Origin: Nanobdellota archaeon
GTDB lineage: Archaea; Nanobdellota; Nanobdellia; Pacearchaeales; GW2011-AR1
Assembly (NCBI GenBank): GCA_018830845.1
Contig: JAHJRS010000037.1
Coordinates: 1-5,749, forward strand
Direction: 5' to 3'
Length of the DNA: 5,749 nucleotides
Both the position numbers and the translations under genes were made by a program. Shown here in pieces: positions 1-5,020 of this stretch (position 1 is its first letter; each line of letters starts with the position of its first letter). Below the pieces are notes generated by a model that was given only the letters and a program-made list of their open reading frames with translations, searched no databases and had not been told where the DNA came from.

Positions 1-17
1 AAAAAAATAAAAAAAAG
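1..17 (-). terminator. T-tract terminator after the S-layer-like gene
   Basis: On the minus strand, a few bases past the stop codon of the S-layer-like gene, the sequence becomes two runs of T (8 and 7) separated by one A. Archaeal RNA polymerase can terminate at such T tracts without a strong hairpin, and no hairpin is visible here. The tract reaches the window edge, so it may be longer. Confidence 0.5.
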
Positions 18-22
18 AGATT

Positions 23-1255
23 TTAGTAGTAGCTTTCACCAAAGTCTTCTGTTGTAGATTTCTCTGGTTTTCTACCTAAAAGTACAATCAGCACTGCTAA
101 AAGTACTAAAAAGATTACTGCTAAAACAATTGTCAAAACAACAATTGCATTTGGAGAAGTTTTGCCTTCAACATTCATCTGCAAAGGAACAGTCTTAACG
201 AGTTTATTTCCGTCAAAAACATTCACATTGAAAGTGAATGATCCTTGCTTGTCTGTACTTCCCATGATCTTAACTGATGCGCTTGATCCAGCAGCAACAG
301 CAACCAATGTCTGTGAGGGAGCCAAAACTCCACCATCAACATCAATTCTGTAAACCTTCACGTTGTTTGTGGGGTTCACAATCAAAAGATCGTATGAAGC
401 AACTTCACCAATAGCAACATTTTGAACAGAGTTCGTAACAAAGATAGTTTCAGCAAAGTCGTTTGTGATTAGAATTTGTTTTGTCTGAACGAGTCTTACG
501 TCATCATTCTGAACAACAACCTTCAAATCATAAACTCCCGGCTTAACATCGTATGGAACATTCAAGTAAAGAGTTCCAACCATGCTATCTTCATCTTCAT
601 CCTCTACTTCTACTGAGACAAGGTCTCCAAACCATTTTGGTCCCTGAGTGATTCCAAGTTCCGGAATGCTTACTGTAACATAAACATCATCCAGATTATT
701 GTAACCAACGTTTTTCAAAACAATCTCAGTTGGAAATTCCTGTCCTGCAGTAATTGAGCTTGGTGTTGTTATTGAACCAATTGCTACGTTGTATGAGGGT
801 CTCTGTACTCTTAAAGTTATTTCTGGTAAAGTAGTTTTGTGGTCTTTTCCGTCAATTTTTATTGACAAAGTCACATCGCCAGAAAGTTCATCTTTGAGTT
901 CATAGGGGATTTCAAGAACCAATGCTTTAACGTACTGGTTTCCCACTTCAACATCAAAAACTCCGCTCTGTGCGTCAAAACTTACTTTTTCTCCTTCAAT
1001 AGTTGCCTTCACAACCACATCTGTGTCAGCCACAAACGAAGTGAAGTACACTTTAAGGATAGCTTCTTCTCCAGCAACAACTGAAACTCTATTTGGTGTA
1101 GTATCAGATGCAGTTGGGCTTGGCTTTTCCAATACAGTAATCCCGTTCACAGTAACTTCATAGCTTTGTGTAATCTCGCCAGCACTAACGCTTGCGACCA
1201 AGAACAAAGCAAGTGCAAATGTGCAAAACATTACCAACAGGTTTTTTGTATTCAT
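23..1255 (-). CDS. Putative S-layer-like, C-terminally membrane-anchored beta-sandwich protein
   Basis: This is a 410-residue predicted exported surface protein. Residues 1-25 form a signal peptide: a Lys near the N terminus, a hydrophobic core at 6-22, and a likely cleavage after Ala-Ser-Val-Ser-Ala. Three beta-rich Ig/CARDB-like blocks follow at roughly 28-150, 155-265 and 268-363. Each has the 'extracellular beta-sandwich' pattern of alternating hydrophobic and polar residues with AGE/AGQ/IGE turns before a strand. An acidic stretch at 216-223 (EVEDEDED) could bind cations. Residues 369-393 form one strongly hydrophobic helix, followed by GRK and a short acidic tail ending Tyr-Tyr, so the bulk should lie outside the cell. 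Proteins of this layout are commonly annotated as putative S-layer proteins in DPANN archaea; that link is from memory of the family. No Shine-Dalgarno motif precedes the ATG, but the signal peptide starts right there. It could instead be an adhesin or other anchored envelope protein. Confidence 0.75.
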   Translation of the reverse strand: MNTKNLLVMFCTFALALFLVASVSAGEITQSYEVTVNGITVLEKPSPTASDTTPNRVSVVAGEEAILKVYFTSFVADTDVVVKATIEGEKVSFDAQSGVFDVEVGNQYVKALVLEIPYELKDELSGDVTLSIKIDGKDHKTTLPEITLRVQRPSYNVAIGSITTPSSITAGQEFPTEIVLKNVGYNNLDDVYVTVSIPELGITQGPKWFGDLVSVEVEDEDEDSMVGTLYLNVPYDVKPGVYDLKVVVQNDDVRLVQTKQILITNDFAETIFVTNSVQNVAIGEVASYDLLIVNPTNNVKVYRIDVDGGVLAPSQTLVAVAAGSSASVKIMGSTDKQGSFTFNVNVFDGNKLVKTVPLQMNVEGKTSPNAIVVLTIVLAVIFLVLLAVLIVLLGRKPEKSTTEDFGESYY

Positions 1256-1283
1256 TTTTTGTTTTTGTCTTTATTTAATTACC

Positions 1284-1302
1284 CGAAAAACATTGTTTTT
1301 CG
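1284..1302. promoter_or_regulatory. 19-bp palindrome in the S-layer-like gene leader
   Basis: Two 9-bp arms, CGAAAAACA and TGTTTTTCG, are perfectly complementary around a single central T. The palindrome sits between the candidate TATA box and the ATG of the S-layer-like gene, close to the predicted transcription start. It could be an operator for a dimeric repressor. In RNA it could form a 5'-leader hairpin of 8 pairs with a 3-nt loop. Neither role is shown by sequence alone. Confidence 0.4.
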
Positions 1303-1324
1303 TTAGTACTTATTCACATTTTTT

Positions 1325-1333
1325 ATTTATAAA
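1325..1333 (-). promoter_or_regulatory. Candidate TATA box for the S-layer-like gene
   Basis: The minus strand reads TTTATAAAT here, a good archaeal TATA box. A start about 25 bp downstream would fall near 1303 and give a leader of roughly 48 nt that begins at the palindrome. A second, weaker TATA-like string (TATAAAAAT, 1374-1382) lies further upstream and is an alternative. Confidence 0.45.
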
Positions 1334-1403
1334 CTTTATGGTGATGACAAATTTACCTAATTAGAAAGTAACAATTTTTATACCTTTTTGTCTGAACACT
1401 TAG

Positions 1404-2189
1404 TTACATTTTCTCAGATTCATATATTTTTTTCCCGGAAATTGAGTCTTCAACCATATCGGGCGACTCGTTTATTATTGAAATAGTTTTATTCTTTGGA
1501 AGAGCATTAATTAATTTTTCCCATTCTCCTAAAGGAGTTTTTTTATGCATTTTCTCCCCCTTTTCACCATAGACTATTCCTGAAAAATGAATATGTAGCT
1601 CGTCGAGGGTATTAAACAAATTAAGTGTTTCTTCAAATCTGTATTTCCCCTGAGACCTTGCAAGGATGTGAGCAAAATCAATGCATGCAGAGCACTCAGT
1701 GTCCCTAACAAGCTGTGAAATTTCTTCAATTGATCCAAAAACATTTACCTTTCCCATAGTTTCAGGGGCGAGTCTCGGAGTGTACTTTTTTTTCTTTCTC
1801 AATTTTTGAATTTCAAGAATGTTATTTTTTATTGTTTCGTATGTTTTTTCTTTTGTATCTTTCCCATAAAAACCAGGATGAAAAACAACATACTTTGCAT
1901 CAAGGAAAGTTCCTATTTCAAGGCACTTTAATATTCTTTTTTTGCTTGATTCCTGTTTTTCTTTTTCACTAGAATTTAAATTAATAAAATATGGTGCGTG
2001 AATTGAAAGTTGGATTCCCAGTTCTCTGGCTTTTTTTCCAATAATCTTTGCATCCTCTTCTTTGATATAAACACTGTAAGTGAATGCAATTTCACAGGCA
2101 TGTAGGCCAATCTTGTGGTATCTTTTAAGCGTTTCAATCGCAGTTTTGACCGGCCCAAGCCCTGCAGGACCAAATTTTATTTTTGTCAT
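1404..2189 (-). CDS. nfo: Endonuclease IV-like AP endonuclease family 2 (TIM-barrel) protein
   Basis: This 261-residue protein belongs to the xylose-isomerase-like TIM-barrel superfamily and most resembles endonuclease IV, which cuts DNA 5' to abasic sites using a trinuclear zinc centre. Aligned by eye with the E. coli enzyme, candidate metal ligands are His64 (SIHAPY), His104 (VFHPG), Glu143 (APET), Asp171 and His174 (CIDFAH), His199 (LHIH), His215 (KMHKK) and Glu241 (INES). The Asp that pairs with the penultimate His in E. coli (DRH) appears to be missing: the local sequence is KMH. The N terminus (KIKFGPAGLG) matches the short archaeal form rather than the bacterial GSHVS type. At 261 residues it is slightly shorter than E. 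coli Nfo (285). The ATG lies 25 bp from a TATA-box centre, which fits a leaderless message and supports this start. The symbol is tentative, because a sugar-phosphate isomerase-like role in the same fold cannot be excluded. Confidence 0.78.
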   Translation of the reverse strand: MTKIKFGPAGLGPVKTAIETLKRYHKIGLHACEIAFTYSVYIKEEDAKIIGKKARELGIQLSIHAPYFINLNSSEKEKQESSKKRILKCLEIGTFLDAKYVVFHPGFYGKDTKEKTYETIKNNILEIQKLRKKKKYTPRLAPETMGKVNVFGSIEEISQLVRDTECSACIDFAHILARSQGKYRFEETLNLFNTLDELHIHFSGIVYGEKGEKMHKKTPLGEWEKLINALPKNKTISIINESPDMVEDSISGKKIYESEKM

Positions 2190-2209
2190 GTTTTGTGAAA
2201 GAAGCAGGT

Positions 2210-2218
2210 ATTTATTAA
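2210..2218 (-). promoter_or_regulatory. TATA box for a leaderless endonuclease IV-like transcript
   Basis: The minus strand reads TTAATAAAT in the 31-bp gap between the 102-residue orphan and the endonuclease gene. Its centre is 25 bp from the A of the ATG, so transcription would begin at or next to the start codon. No Shine-Dalgarno motif is present, which fits leaderless translation. Readthrough from the dnaG operon is also possible. Confidence 0.45.
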
Positions 2219-2220
2219 TT

Positions 2221-2529
2221 TTAATCTACTTTTAGATATTTCTTGTTTAAAAAAGTTATATATTTATTAATCTTTAAAGTGACGCCGGGTCTTAATTCTA
2301 AATTGTAATCTAATCTCTCCATTTCCAATTCATTTGCTTTTTTTAACTCTGATAAAATTTCCCTCTCTTTATCTTTAATTTTTCTATAATATGGTTCGGA
2401 AAAATTTTGTTTTTGAAATTCATTCATTTCTTCGGAGTTTCTGTATTTTGTTATCCACTCCTCTTCTTTTTCTATTTCAAACAGAAATTTTTCAAGATTT
2501 TTTATTATTCTTAACTTTTCTTTTTCCAT
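2221..2529 (-). CDS. Hypothetical charged helical protein, coupled to dnaG
   Basis: This 102-residue protein is not recognised. Residues 1-75 are very rich in Glu and Lys and look almost wholly alpha-helical, possibly a short coiled coil. An aromatic patch (PYY) lies near residue 47. The last quarter (about 78-102) changes character, with a Pro-Gly turn and a Lys/Ile/Leu-rich end that may form strands. There is no signal peptide or membrane segment, so it should be cytoplasmic. Its ATG shares one base with the dnaG stop codon (TAATG), and no separate ribosome-binding site or promoter is visible, so it is probably translated by termination-reinitiation after dnaG. That coupling suggests roughly matched amounts and perhaps a functional link with DnaG, which is inference. 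Its base composition resembles the neighbouring genes. Confidence 0.65.
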   Translation of the reverse strand: MEKEKLRIIKNLEKFLFEIEKEEEWITKYRNSEEMNEFQKQNFSEPYYRKIKDKEREILSELKKANELEMERLDYNLELRPGVTLKINKYITFLNKKYLKVD

Positions 2530-3671
2530 TATAAACTCAATAACTTAATATCTGTGTCGGTAGTCTGGAAGTTCTTTGCAACAATTATCTGAACGCCTTC
2601 CTCTTCAGAAGCACTTATTATAGCTTTTGTTGCAGAACCATCAATTACAATGACCATAATTCCTTTTGTCCGTCTCAAACTTGGTGCAACAGCTCTTTGA
2701 GAAACATTTTTTATTTCATTAAAATTTTTATCCAAAAGAGCAGCCTTTCCTGAGCTGTTAAGGTTTTTTGATATTTGTTTTAATTTTTCTTTGTCCTCGG
2801 GAGTTAGTTCAATTTTTACAATTTCCCTTTCTCTTTGAGGTTTCACATTAAAGCCCCTGGAAAAAAAGTCCTTTGCGGGGACTTTTTTTCTTAGGTTCAT
2901 TAAAATCTCTTTTGAAGTTAATTCCTCAACTTCTTTTCCGTCAGGCGCACTTGCAATGTATTTAACATTAGCATTTTCAGTAACGTTTTGTGCAATAAGC
3001 TTTCCGCCCCGGTCCCCGTCAACAAATAGTGTTATCTCTTTTGTTTTTGCGAGTTCCTTTATTTCATCGGGAAGCTTTGTTCCATTCATTCCTATAACGT
3101 TATTAATACCGGCTCTTACCAAATTTACAACGTCGGCCCTTCCCTCAACAACAATAATTTCTTTGTTCTTAAGGTCTCCTCCGCATGCAAGTTTGTTTTC
3201 CCCGTATTCTTTTACGCCGGCAATTCTTTTTGAGTCTTTTATTTGATTTGAAATGTCTCTTGAATCTGTTGACCCTTCAATTCCGCCCATAAGTTTTTTC
3301 GCCCTTTCCATGATGTAATCCCTTTTGTTTCCACGCACATCCTCAATTTTTTCAATTTCAATTTGTGCGTCGCATGGCCCCACTCTTTCAATTGTTTCAA
3401 GAGCAGCTGCGATAAGGGCAGTTTCAGATTGGTCAAGCGCAGTTGGAATCCTTATTAAGCCAAGAGTCCTTTTTTCCTGTCTTTCAAGATCAACTTCAAT
3501 TCGTCCGATTTTCCCTTCTTTTTGAAGTTCCCTCATTTCAAGATCGGCTCCAAGAAGGCCTTCTGTTTGGCCAAAAAGTGCTCCTATAACATCAGGTTTT
3601 TCTAAAGCACCTTCGGCATTCAGACTAGCGTGTATCATATATTTTATAGATACTGGACTTACTTTTGCCAT
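2529..3671 (-). CDS. dnaG: Archaeal DnaG (Toprim-domain primase / exosome-associated protein)
   Basis: This is the archaeal DnaG homologue, 380 residues. The archaeal N-terminal region (about 1-125) carries the hallmark AEGALEKPDVIGALFGQTEGLLG stretch at residues 19-41 and a conserved block ending RDYIMERAKKLM. The Toprim domain (about 168-255) has the catalytic Glu176 (VVEGRAD) and the DxD pair Asp218/Asp220 (FVDGDRGG), so its metal-binding centre looks intact. The C-terminal domain (about 285-380) includes SGKAALLD and resembles the archaeal region implicated in exosome binding. Archaeal DnaG has been reported both to have primase activity and to associate with the RNA exosome (Csl4/Rrp41 complex); which role dominates here is unknown. 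It lacks the bacterial zinc-binding and DnaB-interacting domains, as expected. The start is supported by GGAGG 7 nt upstream and by conserved N-terminal sequence. It heads a two-gene operon. Its start region is duplicated 50 bp upstream, and a terminator-like hairpin lies inside the gene. Confidence 0.95.
   Translation of the reverse strand: MAKVSPVSIKYMIHASLNAEGALEKPDVIGALFGQTEGLLGADLEMRELQKEGKIGRIEVDLERQEKRTLGLIRIPTALDQSETALIAAALETIERVGPCDAQIEIEKIEDVRGNKRDYIMERAKKLMGGIEGSTDSRDISNQIKDSKRIAGVKEYGENKLACGGDLKNKEIIVVEGRADVVNLVRAGINNVIGMNGTKLPDEIKELAKTKEITLFVDGDRGGKLIAQNVTENANVKYIASAPDGKEVEELTSKEILMNLRKKVPAKDFFSRGFNVKPQREREIVKIELTPEDKEKLKQISKNLNSSGKAALLDKNFNEIKNVSQRAVAPSLRRTKGIMVIVIDGSATKAIISASEEEGVQIIVAKNFQTTDTDIKLLSL
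2860..2890. other. Perfect 12-bp hairpin with T7 inside dnaG
   Basis: GAAAAAAAGTCC at 2860-2871 is perfectly complementary to GGACTTTTTTTC at 2879-2890, with a 7-nt loop. On either strand the 3' arm contains seven consecutive T, so in RNA it looks like an intrinsic-terminator-type element. It encodes residues 261-271 of DnaG (RKKVPAKDFFS), at the border between the Toprim and C-terminal domains. It may cause pausing, partial termination or RNA processing, or it may be a by-product of Lys and Phe codons. Confidence 0.5.
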
Positions 3672-3683
3672 TTTGTTTCCTCC
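3656..3683 (-). repeat. Direct repeat copy 1: dnaG ribosome-binding site and start
   Basis: This 28-bp stretch holds the dnaG GGAGG ribosome-binding site, a 7-nt spacer and ATGGCAAAAGTA. It matches 3706-3733 at 25 of 28 positions, and the three differences are all transitions. The two copies are offset by exactly 50 bp. The GGAGG in this copy is the better Shine-Dalgarno motif, and only this ATG leads into the full DnaG frame. Confidence 0.85.
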
Positions 3684-3721
3684 AAAATGGATAATGGAAA
3701 TCTTTGATTTACTTTTGCCAT
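3659..3721 (-). CDS. 20-codon leader ORF overlapping the dnaG start
   Basis: The upstream copy of the dnaG start opens a short frame, MAKVNQRFPLSILEETKWQK, followed by TAA. Its first four residues are identical to those of DnaG, but it is in a different frame (offset 50 nt). It passes across the dnaG ribosome-binding site and stops 12 nt after the first base of the dnaG ATG. It has its own GGAG 8 nt upstream (3730-3733). If translated, ribosomes would run over the dnaG initiation site and terminate just inside it, giving translational coupling or competition. It may instead be an untranslated relic of a small duplication. No protein family is recognised, and none is expected at this length. 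Confidence 0.35.
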   Translation of the reverse strand: MAKVNQRFPLSILEETKWQK

Positions 3722-3733
3722 TTTATTTTCTCC
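3706..3733 (-). repeat. Direct repeat copy 2: duplicated ribosome-binding site and start
   Basis: This is the upstream copy of the dnaG initiation region, with GGAG, an 8-nt spacer and ATGGCAAAAGTAA. Sixteen consecutive bases around the ATG are identical to copy 1. The sequence then diverges, so the duplication covers only the initiation site and not the rest of the gene. Confidence 0.85.
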
Positions 3734-3740
3734 TGTTTAA

Positions 3741-3749
3741 TTTTTTAAA
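3741..3749 (-). promoter_or_regulatory. Candidate TATA box for the dnaG operon
   Basis: The minus strand reads TTTAAAAAA. Its centre is 24 bp from the leader-ORF ATG, so transcription would start close to that codon, and dnaG itself would have a leader of about 50 nt. If so, the upstream GGAG would not be in the message. A start further upstream is therefore an alternative. Confidence 0.35.
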
Positions 3750-3763
3750 TCCTTAAAGGATTT
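3747..3763. promoter_or_regulatory. 17-bp palindrome at the dnaG promoter (possible operator)
   Basis: AAATCCTT and AAGGATTT are perfect 8-bp arms around a single A. The palindrome overlaps the upstream edge of the candidate TATA box, where the archaeal BRE and many repressor sites lie. It runs directly into a second palindrome, TTTCTAGAAA (3761-3770). This suits a dimeric regulator, but chance is possible in such AT-rich sequence. Confidence 0.4.
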
Positions 3764-3764
3764 C

Positions 3765-3853
3765 TAGAAAAATACTTTCATCTAACCAAACTTCAGGTTT
3801 GACTTGAGTGTGAATGTGAATATGAATAATCCCTTTTTGAAGGTATTTTTCTA
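3765..3853. repeat. Fold-back segment bounded by 16-bp inverted repeats
   Basis: The left arm 3765-3780 (TAGAAAAATACTTTCA) and right arm 3838-3853 (TGAAGGTATTTTTCTA) are complementary at 15 of 16 positions. The exception is T opposite G, which would still pair as U-G in plus-strand RNA. They enclose 57 bp that hold a small hairpin (CAAAC/GTTTG, 3787-3801) and a GTGAAT-like near-repeat. Both outer ends are TA, so the unit could be read as a small element with 14-bp inverted ends and TA target duplications, or as a structured RNA or leader. No transposase is present. Confidence 0.5.
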
Positions 3854-3876
3854 ATAAAAATTTATGGGGGGTAAGG

Positions 3877-3885
3877 TATTTAAAG
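3877..3885 (+). promoter_or_regulatory. Candidate TATA box for the 150-residue orphan gene
   Basis: TATTTAAAG lies about 48 bp before the ATG. A start roughly 25 bp downstream (near 3906) would place the GAGGAG ribosome-binding site inside a leader of about 23 nt. TTTATAAAT at 3895-3903 is a better TATA match, but its start would fall near 3924, after the ribosome-binding site. Confidence 0.35.
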
Positions 3886-3913
3886 GTTATGTAATTTATA
3901 AATCGTAATTTTT

Positions 3914-3919
3914 GAGGAG
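3914..3919 (+). promoter_or_regulatory. Ribosome-binding site for the 150-residue orphan gene
   Basis: GAGGAG lies 9 nt before the ATG at 3929. It is one of the clearest Shine-Dalgarno motifs in the window, and it supports both the start codon and the reality of this otherwise unrecognised gene. Confidence 0.7.
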
Positions 3920-3928
3920 TTATAAAAA

Positions 3929-4381
3929 ATGATTGATTTAAAGGTGTCTTACAAAAATGCGGGTTTGGAATGGAGAACAATCTTCTGGCCAAATTGGTAT
4001 TCTGCAAACACTATCAGAGATTTTATGGAAAATAAGGAGTTAATTAAACCAACAAAAAACCTTCTGCCATTAGGGATTTTATTTTATAATTCTGCTTTGG
4101 TCCAATTGGAAAGTCCCGTCACATTTAATGAAGTGGATTACGGATTAGGCAGAATTTCGGATCTGAACTCCTCTTTTGAGTTCCCCATGAAAGGATTCTT
4201 CTCATTCCTTAATAATGCTAATCCGATTGAAGATGGAAATAAATTGTATGAAGTAATAATAAAATACTCTCCAAAAAAAGATGAAATGCGCATTATAAGC
4301 TATGAAACAAAGGGTCCCTCCTTAAGTAAAACGGTTTATGAAAAGGGAATCGAAAAGAAATTGAATTTTGGGCTAATTTAA
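3929..4381 (+). CDS. Hypothetical protein (orphan, 150 residues)
   Basis: No family is recognised. The protein is mixed alpha/beta by eye. An aromatic-rich start (LEWRTIFWPNWYSANTIRDF, residues 13-32) has four Trp/Tyr within nine positions. A hydrophobic run at 45-60 (LLPLGILFYNSALVQL) could be a buried strand-helix and is too short and polar-flanked for a confident membrane helix. A Phe-rich segment lies at 83-93, and beta-like strands at 106-125 (KLYEVIIKY, MRIISYE). There is no signal peptide and no Cys or obvious metal-binding motif. A good GAGGAG ribosome-binding site, an upstream TATA box and a closed 150-codon frame support it as real. It is the only plus-strand gene here and is divergent from dnaG. 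Its TAA shares three bases with the stop of the opposing gene. The function is unknown. Confidence 0.7.
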   Translation: MIDLKVSYKNAGLEWRTIFWPNWYSANTIRDFMENKELIKPTKNLLPLGILFYNSALVQLESPVTFNEVDYGLGRISDLNSSFEFPMKGFFSFLNNANPIEDGNKLYEVIIKYSPKKDEMRIISYETKGPSLSKTVYEKGIEKKLNFGLI

Positions 4382-4938
4382 ATTTTTCCCAATTCTTTCA
4401 GAATTTTGTATTCTTTAATTTTTCCAAGTTTTTCGTATAAAGCGAGCAGTTTTTCTTTAATTTCTTCTTTCTCTGAGTCGGAAAATTTCATCCTCATCAT
4501 TTTTTCATAAATTTTTGTAAGTGACCCTGGTTTGTTTGTTTTTTCAAGTTTCTCCGCTTCTCTCCTGTATGACTCAAGAATTCCGGAATAAGCTTCTTCC
4601 TTTTCTTTTTTATTTCCCTCATCCATTGCACGTCTTAAGGCCTTATCACCCTCTTCAAATTTTCCTGCAGAAACGTAAGCCTTGGCTTCATTTGAGAAAT
4701 TTTCACGCTTTTCGCGGAATGAAACTGAGTTCACGGCTGCGTTTTTGAAGGCAAGTGCCGCATCCACATACATCTCTTTCCCAAGGTAAACCTCTGCAAG
4801 TTTAAGGTAGGAAAATTTTCTCATTTCAATTGGAGGCATCAATTTTATGTAACGGGTTAGGTGATCAATTTTGACAAAATCCCCCTTCCCTTCCAAGAAG
4901 TCTTCCACCTCTTTTTTATGCATGTTTTTTGTAAGCAT
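4378..4938 (-). CDS. TPR-like helical repeat protein
   Basis: This 186-residue, almost wholly alpha-helical protein has a tetratricopeptide-like pattern. Helix pairs lie at about 41-74 (SYLKLAEVYLGKEMYVDAALAFKNAA, with the small-residue spacing typical of TPR), 80-108 (NEAKAYVSAGKFEEGDKALRRAM) and 116-150 (less regular, with a longer insert). A final helix pair (157-186) has LLALYEKLGKIKEY. TPR folds are protein-protein docking scaffolds, so a partner-binding role in the cytoplasm is likely, with the partner unknown. There is no signal peptide or transmembrane segment. The start is ambiguous between Met1 and Met6: GAGGGG lies 15 nt before Met1, further than usual. A TATA-like TTAATATAAG lies at 4994-5003. 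The gene converges on the plus-strand orphan, with a 4-bp overlap. Confidence 0.65.
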   Translation of the reverse strand: MLTKNMHKKEVEDFLEGKGDFVKIDHLTRYIKLMPPIEMRKFSYLKLAEVYLGKEMYVDAALAFKNAAVNSVSFREKRENFSNEAKAYVSAGKFEEGDKALRRAMDEGNKKEKEEAYSGILESYRREAEKLEKTNKPGSLTKIYEKMMRMKFSDSEKEEIKEKLLALYEKLGKIKEYKILKELGKI

Positions 4939-4993
4939 ATTTGAATAAAGTGTCCCCTCTTTTTAAGGATTTTCGTTGAAATTATAGGTTTTT

Positions 4994-5003
4994 CTTATAT
5001 TAA
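4994..5003 (-). promoter_or_regulatory. Candidate TATA box for the TPR-like gene
   Basis: The minus strand reads TTAATATAAG. A start about 25 bp downstream (near 4974) would give a leader of about 36 nt that includes GAGGGG. TATAAT at 4981-4986 is an alternative with a shorter leader. Confidence 0.35.
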
Positions 5004-5020
5004 AAGGGTTTTTGTCTACT

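Noticed and set aside
1526..1544. CTCC-TAAA-GGAG followed by T7 on the plus strand, resembling a terminator
   Set aside because: It lies antisense inside the endonuclease IV-like gene (codons for KTPLGEW), has only a short stem, and no plus-strand gene precedes it.
2956..3246. 96-codon plus-strand frame opposite dnaG
   Set aside because: It is a hydrophobic shadow of the conserved dnaG Toprim coding sequence with no start signals.
3753..4007. 84-codon minus-strand frame opposite the start of the plus-strand orphan
   Set aside because: Its start lies inside the opposing gene, it lacks a ribosome-binding site, and the better-supported gene has GAGGAG and a TATA box. Only the intergenic tail is worth noting, as a possible relic.
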